Of a stretch of 11,971 nucleotides of DNA, positions 1-6,829 are shown one piece after another. The translations under genes were made by a program, and so were the position numbers. The notes under the pieces were generated by a model, which was not told where the DNA came from, did not search any database, and saw nothing but the letters and a program-made list of their open reading frames with translations. The DNA is from DASPKT01 sp035627915. Its GTDB lineage: Bacteria; Pseudomonadota; Alphaproteobacteria; Azospirillales; Azospirillaceae. The stretch is from the NCBI GenBank assembly GCA_035627915.1, contig DASPKT010000311.1, positions 1 to 11,971 of the forward strand, in the 5' to 3' direction. Numbering within the stretch: the stretch's first letter is position 1; the number at the start of each line of letters is the position of its first letter.

Positions 1-1
1 C

Positions 2-688
2 CACCGCAAGTTCCACCAGCACGAGCTGACGTTCCGCAGCATCTATGCCTTCACCGAGAACTTCATGCTGCCTTTGTCACACGACGAAGTGGTGCACGGC
101 AAGGGCTCGCTGCTGGCCCGCATGCCGGGCGACACCTGGCAGAAATTCGCCAACCTGCGCGCCTACTACGGCTTCATGTGGACCCATCCCGGCAAGAAGC
201 TGCTGTTCATGGGCGGCGAGTTCGGCCAGGGGCGGGAGTGGAACTTCGACGCCGGGCTGGACTGGCACCTGCTGGACATCCACTGGCACGAGGGCGTGCG
301 CGCCCTGGTGCGCGACCTCAACCACCTCTACCGCGACATCCCCGCCCTGCACGAGAAGGACTGCGAGTCCGACGGCTTCCGCTGGATCAAGGGCAACGCG
401 GGCGAGGAGTCGGTGCTGGCCTACGCCCGGCTGGGCAAGCGGCCGGGATCGGTCGCCGTCACGGTGGCCAGCTTCACCCCCGTCCCGCGCCAGGGCTACC
501 GCGTCGGCCTGCCCGAGGCCGGGCGCTGGGTGGAACGCCTGAACTCCGACGCCCAGGCCTACGGCGGCAGCGGCGTCGGCGCCACCGGCGGCGCGGTAGA
601 GGCGGAGGACGTCCCCTGGGACGGCCAGCCCTACAGCATGGAGATCACCCTGCCGCCGCTGGCCACCGTCGTGTTCGTGAAGGAGTAG
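2..688 (+). CDS. glgB: 1,4-alpha-glucan branching enzyme GlgB, C-terminal part (5' end outside window)
   Basis: This is the C-terminal 228 residues of a GH13 glycogen branching enzyme, which cuts alpha-1,4 chains and rejoins them as alpha-1,6 branches on glycogen in the cytoplasm. The frame is open from base 2 and ends with TAG at 686-688. It contains LPLSHDEVVHGKGSLL (about 68-115), the hallmark GlgB version of GH13 conserved region IV with the transition-state-stabilising Asp (codon 83-85). MPGDTWQKFANLR and LLFMGGEFGQGREWNF follow, both typical of GlgB. The last ~100 residues form the all-beta C-terminal domain, ending ATVVFVKE. The nucleophile and acid/base residues lie upstream of the window. 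Full GlgB proteins are usually 630-740 residues, so about two thirds is missing only because of the window edge. The next gene begins 10 bp downstream, so the two are probably co-transcribed. Confidence 0.97.
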   Translation, partial: HRKFHQHELTFRSIYAFTENFMLPLSHDEVVHGKGSLLARMPGDTWQKFANLRAYYGFMWTHPGKKLLFMGGEFGQGREWNFDAGLDWHLLDIHWHEGVRALVRDLNHLYRDIPALHEKDCESDGFRWIKGNAGEESVLAYARLGKRPGSVAVTVASFTPVPRQGYRVGLPEAGRWVERLNSDAQAYGGSGVGATGGAVEAEDVPWDGQPYSMEITLPPLATVVFVKE

Positions 689-698
689 CGGTCCCGCC

Positions 699-1619
699 AT
701 GTCCTCCCCTGCCATGCCCTCCCCCGCCTTGGCGCCGCACGCCGGCCCGGCCCTCTCGCCCGTCGTCGTCGGCTGCATGCGCCTGCCAAGCTGGGGGCTG
801 GACGCCCCGGCCCTGCGCGACTGGATGAAGGCGGCGCTCGACCTGGATGCCGCCACCTTCGACCATGCCGACATCTACGGCGACTATGGTGCCGAGGCCC
901 GCTTCGGCGAGGCGCTGGCGCTGGAACCGGGCTTGCGGGACCGTATGGTGCTGATCGGCAAGTGCGGCATCCGCCTGAAATCCGCCAGCCGGCCCGACGT
1001 GCGGGTGAAGCACTACGACAGCTCCGCCGCCCACATCCTGGCCTCGGTGGAGGGCTCGCTGCGGGCGCTGCGCACCGACCGGCTGGACCTGCTGCTGCTG
1101 CACCGGCCGGACTACCTGCTGCGTCCCGAGGAGGTGGCGGAGGCGTTCCACGCGCTGAAGCGGGACGGCAAGGTGCTGCATTTCGGCGTCAGCAACCATT
1201 CCGCCAGCCAGGTCGCCTTCCTGGCCCGCGCGCTGGACCTGCCGCTGGTCGCCAACCAGGTGGAGATCAGCCTGGAGCGCCCCGGCGCCCTGTTCGACGG
1301 CACGCTGGACGCCTGCATGGCGGCGCGCATGGTGCCGATGGCCTGGTCGCCGCTGGGCGGCGGTGGGCTGTTCCGCGACGACCCCGCCCAGGCACGCCTG
1401 CGCGACGCGCTGTGGCGGGTGGGGGAGCGGCACGGCGGCGCCGCCCCCGACCAGGTGGCGCTCGCCTGGCTGACGGCCCATCCCGCCGGCATCCGCCCGG
1501 TCGTCGGCACCGGCCGCCTGGACCGCCTGGCCGGCGCCGCCGCGGCCGCCCGCCTCCGCCTCGACCGCCAGGACTGGTACGAGCTGCTGGAGGCGTCGCG
1601 CGGCCACGAGGTGGCGTGA
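699..1619 (+). CDS. Aldo/keto reductase, YdhF-like
   Basis: A 306-residue cytoplasmic NAD(P)H-dependent oxidoreductase of the aldo/keto reductase superfamily (TIM barrel). The catalytic tetrad is visible: D55 and Y60 in FDHADIYGDYG, K88 in IGKCGIR, and H135 in LLLLHRPD. HFGVSNHSASQ (161-171) and NQVEISLERP (186-195) are typical barrel strands. The cofactor end includes MAWSPLGGGGLF (214-225) and a PVVGTGRLDRL stretch (267-277). GKCGI and LLHRPD resemble the E. coli YdhF subgroup, whose physiological substrate is not firmly known. The ATG at 699 lies 10 bp after the glgB stop; a GGAG in the glgB tail is rather far away (about 13 nt), so the ATG at 714 is an alternative start. Context suggests co-transcription with glgB, but sequence alone does not show a role in glucan metabolism. 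Confidence 0.9.
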   Translation: MSSPAMPSPALAPHAGPALSPVVVGCMRLPSWGLDAPALRDWMKAALDLDAATFDHADIYGDYGAEARFGEALALEPGLRDRMVLIGKCGIRLKSASRPDVRVKHYDSSAAHILASVEGSLRALRTDRLDLLLLHRPDYLLRPEEVAEAFHALKRDGKVLHFGVSNHSASQVAFLARALDLPLVANQVEISLERPGALFDGTLDACMAARMVPMAWSPLGGGGLFRDDPAQARLRDALWRVGERHGGAAPDQVALAWLTAHPAGIRPVVGTGRLDRLAGAAAAARLRLDRQDWYELLEASRGHEVA

Positions 1620-1635
1620 GGAGAAGGACCGGCGG

Positions 1636-3204
1636 TCAGCGCAGGAGGTCGGCGGCCCGCGCCCGCTCCTCCGCGGTCATGCGCGGGTTCGCGGGCACGG
1701 GGCCCCGTCCCTCCAGATAGTCCAGCGGCGTCAGCCCCTTGCTGTCCGTCGCCGCCTTGTCGGCGCCGGATTCCACCAGGAGCCCGACCATGCCGAGCGA
1801 CCCCGACGCTGCGGCATAGTGCAGGGCGGTCCTGCGCCCATGCTCCAGCGGGTAGTCGCCCAGGTCGGCCTTCACGTCGGCACCTTGGGCGATCAGCCAG
1901 CGGGCGCCGTCCAGGTAGTCATGTTGGGCGGCGGCCATCAGCGGCGTCTTGCCGTACCTGGTCCGCTGTTCCACGGCGACCTCGAGGTCGAGCGCCCGCC
2001 GTTCCTCCGGTGCCAAGCCTTCGGCCAGGCGCATCAGGAAGGCGAACAGGTCGGGCGACCGCGATGCCGCCAGGGCCAAGGGCTCCGGCGGGTCATGGTC
2101 GCTGCTCTCCTCCGCGCAAGCCCGGAACGGCGCCAGGTGTTCCGGGTCGCGCCACGAGGTCCCTGCGGCGAAGGCCTCCACCTCGCCCAGGGGGGCACCG
2201 TCCATGACAAGCCTGCGGAACGACGGGGGCGGCGGCGCACCGCCGCAGTCCGCGCCGACGACCAATCGGTGCCGGCCGAGAAGCTGGAGACGGGCCGCGT
2301 CGGCGGCCTGGGCGGGCGGGATGCCGGCGCGCTCCGCGTAGAAGGCGGCGAGGGCCTTTTCCGCCCTGTCGTACTTGTCCCCTATGCCGGCGGCTATCCC
2401 GCGGTTGGCGAGGGCCAGGTAGCTCCAGGTCTCGTAGGGGCGGCCCGCCGGGGACACCGGCCAGGCGGCCGGCCGCTCCACCCGGCCCCGATCTTCCGGT
2501 GATGCGTCCTCTCCGGCCGGCGGTTCGGGGAGCCACAGCTTCATGTCCGCGATCCCGGCCATCACGGATGCCCAGCGTCCGTGCCGGATCGAGCCGCCGC
2601 CGCCCGCCAGGTAGCCCATGGTCGCGCGCTCCGACGCTTCCACGAATTCCAGGACCTCCTTCTGCGGAAATCCCGGGACGTCTCCCCGCCCCCACTCGCA
2701 GCCGGACCTCGGCTGGTGGTTGTCGCGGCTGCTGCCGAACGCCGCTCCCACGGCCCCCAGGAGCGCACGCCGCTTCGCCAGGATCGGGCACGGGACCGCG
2801 TAGAAGGACGACGCCGTCTGGGCGACGCCGGTGGCGGAGGCCAATTGGATCGTCCTCAGCAGGCTGTCGTCCGTGCCGTCGTAGGTGTCGGGCCGGCCGA
2901 TGACCTCGACGGCGAATTCGTCGCCGGCCGCCAGGGCGGCGTCATTGATGGGGAGCAGCAGGGCACGGATCGTCTCGTCCCGGTCGGGGGAGGCCGGTGC
3001 GAACGCATGCAGGGCAAGGGCGTAGTCGAGCCGCTCATGGGGCTTCGTGCCGCGGCCGAGCATGGCCAGGGCCCGCTCCGGGTCCTCGGCCAGGCGAACG
3101 ACCGCCGTCTCGTGGTCCCAGTCCTCGGCCGCCGCCCCGGCGCTCCCGCCGCAGGCCGCCAGCAGCAGCGCCAGCCAGATTGTCGCCCGCCGGATCGCCG
3201 TCAT
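1636..3204 (-). CDS. Predicted ankyrin-repeat lipoprotein of unknown function
   Basis: A 522-residue protein starting with a short lipoprotein signal: basic MTAIRR, a hydrophobic stretch, then the lipobox LAAC with C18 as predicted lipidation site. G19 at +2 argues against inner-membrane retention, so the mature protein probably sits in the periplasm anchored to the outer membrane. Residues 30-390 match no family I recognise; they contain four further Cys (139, 169, 320, 363) that could form disulfides. The C-terminus carries two clear ankyrin repeats, YGKTPLMAAAQHDYLDGARW (417-436, continuing to ~449) and RRTALHYAAASGSLGMVGLL (457-476, continuing to ~488), plus a third partial one at SKGLTPLDYLEG. 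Ankyrin repeats bind proteins; the partner is unknown. It lies 92 bp downstream of the PhK-like gene on the same strand and converges with the reductase gene across 16 bp. Confidence 0.85.
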   Translation of the reverse strand: MTAIRRATIWLALLLAACGGSAGAAAEDWDHETAVVRLAEDPERALAMLGRGTKPHERLDYALALHAFAPASPDRDETIRALLLPINDAALAAGDEFAVEVIGRPDTYDGTDDSLLRTIQLASATGVAQTASSFYAVPCPILAKRRALLGAVGAAFGSSRDNHQPRSGCEWGRGDVPGFPQKEVLEFVEASERATMGYLAGGGGSIRHGRWASVMAGIADMKLWLPEPPAGEDASPEDRGRVERPAAWPVSPAGRPYETWSYLALANRGIAAGIGDKYDRAEKALAAFYAERAGIPPAQAADAARLQLLGRHRLVVGADCGGAPPPPSFRRLVMDGAPLGEVEAFAAGTSWRDPEHLAPFRACAEESSDHDPPEPLALAASRSPDLFAFLMRLAEGLAPEERRALDLEVAVEQRTRYGKTPLMAAAQHDYLDGARWLIAQGADVKADLGDYPLEHGRRTALHYAAASGSLGMVGLLVESGADKAATDSKGLTPLDYLEGRGPVPANPRMTAEERARAADLLR

Positions 3205-3240
3205 TCCGTCACCCTGACCGAGGAAGTTGTTCTCAGCAGG

Positions 3241-3268
3241 GTTGTAGCAGATGCCGGGCAGTGCTCAA
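3241..3268 (-). promoter_or_regulatory. Candidate sigma70-like promoter for the ankyrin lipoprotein gene
   Basis: Read on the minus strand, TTGAGC (3263-3268) is separated by 16 nt from TACAAC (3241-3246). Each box matches the sigma70 consensus at four of six positions. It would give a leader of roughly 30 nt before the ATG at 3204. The match is weak, and read-through from the upstream gene is equally possible. Confidence 0.3.
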
Positions 3269-3277
3269 GCCAGAACC

Positions 3278-3295
3278 GCGGGCACAGGCCCCCGC
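3278..3295 (-). terminator. Possible GC hairpin after the PhK-like gene
   Basis: Immediately after the stop codon of the upstream minus-strand gene, GCGGG (3291-3295) can pair with CCCGC (3278-3282) across an 8-nt loop. There is no run of U residues after it, so this would be a poor intrinsic terminator. It may be no more than chance in GC-rich sequence. Confidence 0.2.
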
Positions 3296-3296
3296 C

Positions 3297-6200
3297 TCAG
3301 GCCGCGCTCACCATCCTGGGATCGCCGGACAGGCGGCGGAAGGCGGCGGCCATGGCGGCGGCGACCTTGTCGGGGGACAGGGCGTAGAAGGCCTGCCAGG
3401 GCTCCGGCGACTGCTCCGCGAAGGCCTCGCCCGGGCGGGCCGCCTGCCAGTGCAGGGCGACCGCGTCGGCGATCAGGTGGTCCAGCGCCAGCATGCCCCC
3501 GACCCGCAGGGCCGGCTCCGCCCGCAGCACCTCCGACAGGGCCCACAGTGCCTCGATGGAGAGCTGGCGGTAGGCGGGCTCGGCGATGCGGTTCAGCAGG
3601 TCCTCCACCATCAGGGCGAAGTTGCGCTCCTGCGGGGTCATGTCGCTGCGCAGGACGGAGCTGTCCAGGTGGTTGCGGGGGTCGGCGGGGTCGGCGATGA
3701 CGATGCCGTCGCAGTGCCGCAGCACCTCCCACACCCGGCTGTGGAAGTCGGGCGGCACCGGCGTCAGCACGCCGGTCACGTCGCGCCAGACGGACCAGTC
3801 GCCGCCCACGGCCCAGCCCGCATCCTCCGCCGGCAGGGCGAAGGTGGGGCCGGGCACGGCCGAAGCCGTCGGGTCGATCAGCAGCGGCGGCCCCACCAGC
3901 ACGGGCAGGCAGGCGTCGCCGGCCATGCCGGGGCAGCCGGCGATGGCGATGCGGATGCGGCTCAGCACCGTGTGCGGGCTCTCCGACAGCAGGTGGTCCA
4001 GCGCCGCGTCGGGGTCCAGCCGCCGCTCCCGTTGCACGGTCCGGTGCAGCAGCCCCACCATGTCCAGCGGGCGCAGCGTCAGGCTGTGGCGGAACAGGAC
4101 GGGCGAGGCCTTGACGATGGTGCCGCAGAACAGCAGCGCCTCCTCCACCAGGGTCGCCACCGTCGGCTCGGCGCTTGCGTAGCGGCGGATGCGCTCCACC
4201 ACGGCGGCGTTGTCCACGGGCTCCCGGATCAGCGCCTCCGGCTCCGTCGGGCGGCCCAGCAGCACCTGGCGCTGGCGCACCACGATCTCCTTCACCGCAT
4301 CCTGCAGCCGCTCGTCATGGCGGTGCAGCAGGCCGGCGGCGCGGCGCACCACCGCCCACTGGCCGGCGCGGCCCGCCCCGTCGTAGAGCCGCTCCACCAG
4401 GGCCGCGACCGGCGCGCCCCCGGCGAAGGCGAAGTCGGGGCCGAGGCGGTCCCACAGGACCGCCAGCAGCTCCAGCCGGCGCAGCGGGTCGCCCTCCCCC
4501 TCCAGCCGGCGCTGCAGCAGGCCGCTGTCCTCCGCCCGCCAGGCTTCAAGCTCGTCCAGGCCGGGCGGCACCGGCTGCGGCGCCGCGGCCGTTCCCTCGA
4601 TGGAGGCGACTGCGCGCGGCCGCACCGGCTCGCCCTGCGGCACGCCGTCCATGACGACGGTGCGGGCGGACACCAGGCAGCGGCCCAGCGTGCCGACCTC
4701 CACCGCCAGCTCCGGCAGCCGGCCGCGCACCAGGTCCCTGAGCGTGCGGGCCAGCGCGTCGAAGCCGGGCGCCGCCGCCATGCCGCGGGTCACCAGCAGC
4801 ACCAGCAGCGGGTTCTCCTGGTAGTGCCAGGATCGGTTGATGTAGGCGATCTCCGCCGTCAGCCGCTCCACCAGCAGCCGGTTGTCGAAGCTGAAATAGA
4901 AGTCGTCGGGGTCGAAGAAGGCCGGCACGAACACGGTCGGCTGGCCGGACAGGCGGAAGGCCTGGCAGGTGATGAGGCTGCCCAGGCGCCGCCGCGGCCG
5001 CCCGCCCAGCCCCAGCGCCGGGCAGCGCCCGACCTCGGCCAGGACGGCGTTCAGCACGTCGGCGTGGCAGACGCGGGCGGACTGCGCCTGCGCCAGGGTC
5101 TGCGCCTCCACCTCCTCCGCGGCCAGCGCGTCGCGCACCTCCTCGTCCTCGGCCAGCAGGACCAGGTTCACGGTGGCCGGCGGACGGGTGCCGACGCGGG
5201 CGCGGCGGTTCAGCGGGTCGATCTCCGCCGGGGTCAGCAGTCCCCCCTCGATCAGCAGGCCGACGACGTAGAGGCTCTGCGCCCACAGCAGCGGCACGTT
5301 CTCGTTGGGCAGGCGCGGCTGGCTGCCGGGGGCCGCCCGCTCCGCCTCCGCCAGCTCGGCCGGGACGTAGTAAAGCTCCGGCAGCATCGGACCGTCGCCG
5401 CGGTCCACCGCCAGCGCGTCCAGCCGCGCCCGGTACGCCGCCGCCGTGGCGGCGTCGCCGGTCATCAGCGCGGTCAGGTAGATGTAGGTGAAGAACAGCG
5501 GCCATTCCGACTCGATGCCGTCGAAGCGGTGCAGCTCGCCCGCCTCGTAGTGCAGGCGGCCGTGGTCCTCCACCGCGGTCTGGTGGCCGTCGCGCAGGAA
5601 GCGCTTGCAGCCGTAGCGGCCCTGGAGCTTGCCCAGCACCTCCGCCCGGGTGCGGCGGACCAGCTCCGGGTCCTCCACCGCGAAGGCGGGATAGCCGATG
5701 ATGCCCAGCGTCGCCGCGTCCACCTCCTTGGAGCCGGATTCGCGCGGCAGCAGCGCCTCCAGCGTGGCGCGGGCGCGGGCGATCTCGTCGGGCACCACAT
5801 GGATGACGGCGACGCGGCCGCCGTCCTCGCCGAACATGTCGAGGCCCTGGATGGCCTCCAGCGCCGCCTTGGCCATGCCGATGGAGCTGGCGTTCAGCTC
5901 CGGCTTGCCGTCGTTGATCTTGCGGCCCCGCTCCCACACGCCGTAGTCGGCGATGCGGTAGGCCGGGCCGATGTAGTGCACCAGGTTCTGGACGAAGGCG
6001 ACCTCGTCCAGGGTGAACAGGACCGGCAGGCCGGAACGGGTCATCTGCGCCAGGAACAGCAGGAACAGCGACGTCGCGTCGACCTGCAGGTGGCCCCAGC
6101 CGTCGTCGGCCGCCACCGCCTCGCCCGTGGCGGCGGAATAGAGGGCGTGCAGGCTGTCCAGCGGCGCCTGGGTGTGCTTGAACCGCTCCACCTTGGCGGC

Positions 6201-6527
6201 CTGCTTCATCATCGCCTGCAGGATGCCGCGCATGGTCTTCAGCACGCTCTGCTCCAGCAGGCGCGCCTTGGCGGGCGCGTCGCCGCGCCGGCGGTAGGCC
6301 AGCGCCAGCGCCCACGGGCCCAGCACGGAGTAGACGTTGTCCCGCACCCAGGCATGGGTGTAGTTGCCGTGCACCGTCACCGCCATGCTGGCCGGCAGCA
6401 GGCCGGTCACCGGGTGCTGTCGCGCCAGGATGGTGCCGCGGACATGGTCGTACAGCCGGTCGAGCTGCGCCTTCGCGGCGTCGGGGCCGGACAGGCCGGG
6501 CAGGAGCGGGGTCGGGAATTCGGTCAT
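3297..6527 (-). CDS. GH15-type protein homologous to phosphorylase kinase alpha/beta subunits
   Basis: A 1076-residue soluble protein with no signal peptide or membrane segment. The first ~440 residues form a GH15 (alpha/alpha)6-barrel whose motifs closely match, from memory, animal phosphorylase kinase alpha: HPVTGLLPAS (38-47), AWVRDNVYSVLGPW (59-72), LNASSIGMAKAALEA (211-225), SKEVDA (266-271), PAFAVEDPELV (280-290), KLQGRYGCKRFLRDG (300-314), ESEWPLFFTY (339-348) and EIDPLNRRAR (435-444). Similarity continues to the C-terminus (MTPQERNFALMVEDLLNR 963-980, PAYRQLSIEALWAL 984-997), so it is not just a glucoamylase domain. The length is close to animal beta subunits. E199 (GVWERG) and E339/E341 sit where GH15 enzymes carry the catalytic acid and base, so hydrolase activity is possible. 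There is no C-terminal CaaX farnesylation motif as in animal alpha. The ATG at 6527 has AGAGG 6 nt upstream. The gene is divergent from malQ, and the locus includes glgB and a kinase-like gene. Confidence 0.9.
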   Translation of the reverse strand: MTEFPTPLLPGLSGPDAAKAQLDRLYDHVRGTILARQHPVTGLLPASMAVTVHGNYTHAWVRDNVYSVLGPWALALAYRRRGDAPAKARLLEQSVLKTMRGILQAMMKQAAKVERFKHTQAPLDSLHALYSAATGEAVAADDGWGHLQVDATSLFLLFLAQMTRSGLPVLFTLDEVAFVQNLVHYIGPAYRIADYGVWERGRKINDGKPELNASSIGMAKAALEAIQGLDMFGEDGGRVAVIHVVPDEIARARATLEALLPRESGSKEVDAATLGIIGYPAFAVEDPELVRRTRAEVLGKLQGRYGCKRFLRDGHQTAVEDHGRLHYEAGELHRFDGIESEWPLFFTYIYLTALMTGDAATAAAYRARLDALAVDRGDGPMLPELYYVPAELAEAERAAPGSQPRLPNENVPLLWAQSLYVVGLLIEGGLLTPAEIDPLNRRARVGTRPPATVNLVLLAEDEEVRDALAAEEVEAQTLAQAQSARVCHADVLNAVLAEVGRCPALGLGGRPRRRLGSLITCQAFRLSGQPTVFVPAFFDPDDFYFSFDNRLLVERLTAEIAYINRSWHYQENPLLVLLVTRGMAAAPGFDALARTLRDLVRGRLPELAVEVGTLGRCLVSARTVVMDGVPQGEPVRPRAVASIEGTAAAPQPVPPGLDELEAWRAEDSGLLQRRLEGEGDPLRRLELLAVLWDRLGPDFAFAGGAPVAALVERLYDGAGRAGQWAVVRRAAGLLHRHDERLQDAVKEIVVRQRQVLLGRPTEPEALIREPVDNAAVVERIRRYASAEPTVATLVEEALLFCGTIVKASPVLFRHSLTLRPLDMVGLLHRTVQRERRLDPDAALDHLLSESPHTVLSRIRIAIAGCPGMAGDACLPVLVGPPLLIDPTASAVPGPTFALPAEDAGWAVGGDWSVWRDVTGVLTPVPPDFHSRVWEVLRHCDGIVIADPADPRNHLDSSVLRSDMTPQERNFALMVEDLLNRIAEPAYRQLSIEALWALSEVLRAEPALRVGGMLALDHLIADAVALHWQAARPGEAFAEQSPEPWQAFYALSPDKVAAAMAAAFRRLSGDPRMVSAA

Positions 6528-6639
6528 GCTGCCTCTGGGGCGTGGGGCCTGCGGCGCGGCGCCGTCACCTGGCGTGGACGCACAGGCTGACGGCCGGCGG
6601 GGGCGGTGAAACGGAACCGCACGCGCCTGCCTCCGGGCC

Positions 6640-6653
6640 GTGTAATTTTACTA
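6640..6653. promoter_or_regulatory. Palindromic operator candidate, copy 1 (GTAA-TT-TTAC)
   Basis: GTGTAATTTTACTA contains a perfect inverted repeat, GTAA (6642-6645) and TTAC (6648-6651), around TT. It matches copy 2 at 10 of 14 positions, all within the arms. It covers the predicted -10 box of the leftward promoter, the position expected for a repressor site. The cognate regulator is not in the window. Confidence 0.5.
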
Positions 6654-6672
6654 GCTCGCACATCGGGCGCAA
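6645..6672 (-). promoter_or_regulatory. Candidate promoter for the PhK-like gene
   Basis: On the minus strand, TTGCGC (6667-6672) is followed after 16 nt by TAAAAT (6645-6650). The -10 box matches the sigma70 consensus at five of six positions, and the -35 box is weak. Transcription would start near 6638, giving a leader of about 110 nt. The -10 box lies inside palindrome copy 1. Confidence 0.4.
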
Positions 6673-6716
6673 CCCCTCATCGCAGGCGACGCGGGGGCGT
6701 GACCCAGGAATGTGAT

Positions 6717-6744
6717 TTGACCCGATCTGTAGTAACATTACTAT
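6717..6744 (+). promoter_or_regulatory. Candidate promoter for the malQ operon
   Basis: TTGACC (6717-6722, five of six to the -35 consensus) is followed after 16 nt by TACTAT (6739-6744, four of six to the -10 consensus). A start near 6751 would give a leader of about 80 nt before the malQ ATG. Palindrome copy 2 overlaps the -10 box. Confidence 0.5.
6730..6743. promoter_or_regulatory. Palindromic operator candidate, copy 2 (TAGTAA-CA-TTACTA)
   Basis: A perfect inverted repeat with 6-bp arms, TAGTAA (6730-6735) and TTACTA (6738-6743), around a CA centre. Its core is the same GTAA-N2-TTAC as copy 1, with centres exactly 90 bp apart. It overlaps the predicted malQ -10 box. Confidence 0.5.
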
Positions 6745-6774
6745 CATTCCGTTCGGGCCACCCCATCCGGCCCC

Positions 6775-6793
6775 TGCCGCCGCCCCGGCGGCA
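6775..6793 (+). other. GC-rich hairpin in the malQ leader
   Basis: TGCCGCC (6775-6781) and GGCGGCA (6787-6793) are perfectly complementary around a 5-nt loop (GCCCC). The hairpin lies 36 nt before the malQ ATG and inside the leader expected from the candidate promoter. No U tract follows, so it is not a classical terminator. Confidence 0.45.
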
Positions 6794-6829
6794 CACCCCA
6801 CCAACCCCATCCGCGGACCCCATACGCCC

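Larger units (their letters stand above)
6528..6829. other. 302-bp divergent intergenic region between the PhK-like gene and malQ
   Basis: This non-coding stretch separates the two divergent glucan genes. Most of it is GC-rich, but it has two distinct AT-rich patches (about 6641-6654 and 6711-6748). Each patch contains a -10-like box and a copy of the same palindrome. A GC-rich hairpin and a C-rich, G-poor tract lie between the plus-strand promoter and malQ. Nothing else was recognised here. Confidence 0.85.

Noticed and set aside
1603..1637. Small inverted repeats (GCCAC/GTGGC and GACCG/CGGTC) at the convergent ends of the reductase and lipoprotein genes
   Set aside because: The stems are only 5 bp, one lies within coding sequence and the other has a loop too small to form as drawn, and there is no U tract. 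They do not support a bidirectional terminator.
3297..6527. Calling the GH15 protein an ordinary secreted glucoamylase
   Set aside because: It has no signal peptide, is far longer than a glucoamylase, and its similarity to phosphorylase kinase alpha/beta extends through the C-terminal region.
2997..6590. A 1197-codon open frame on the plus strand opposite the PhK-like gene
   Set aside because: Its product is rich in Arg, Gln, His and Gly with no recognisable domain. Long antisense frames are expected where codon third positions are nearly always G or C. The minus-strand frame has clear family-wide motifs instead.
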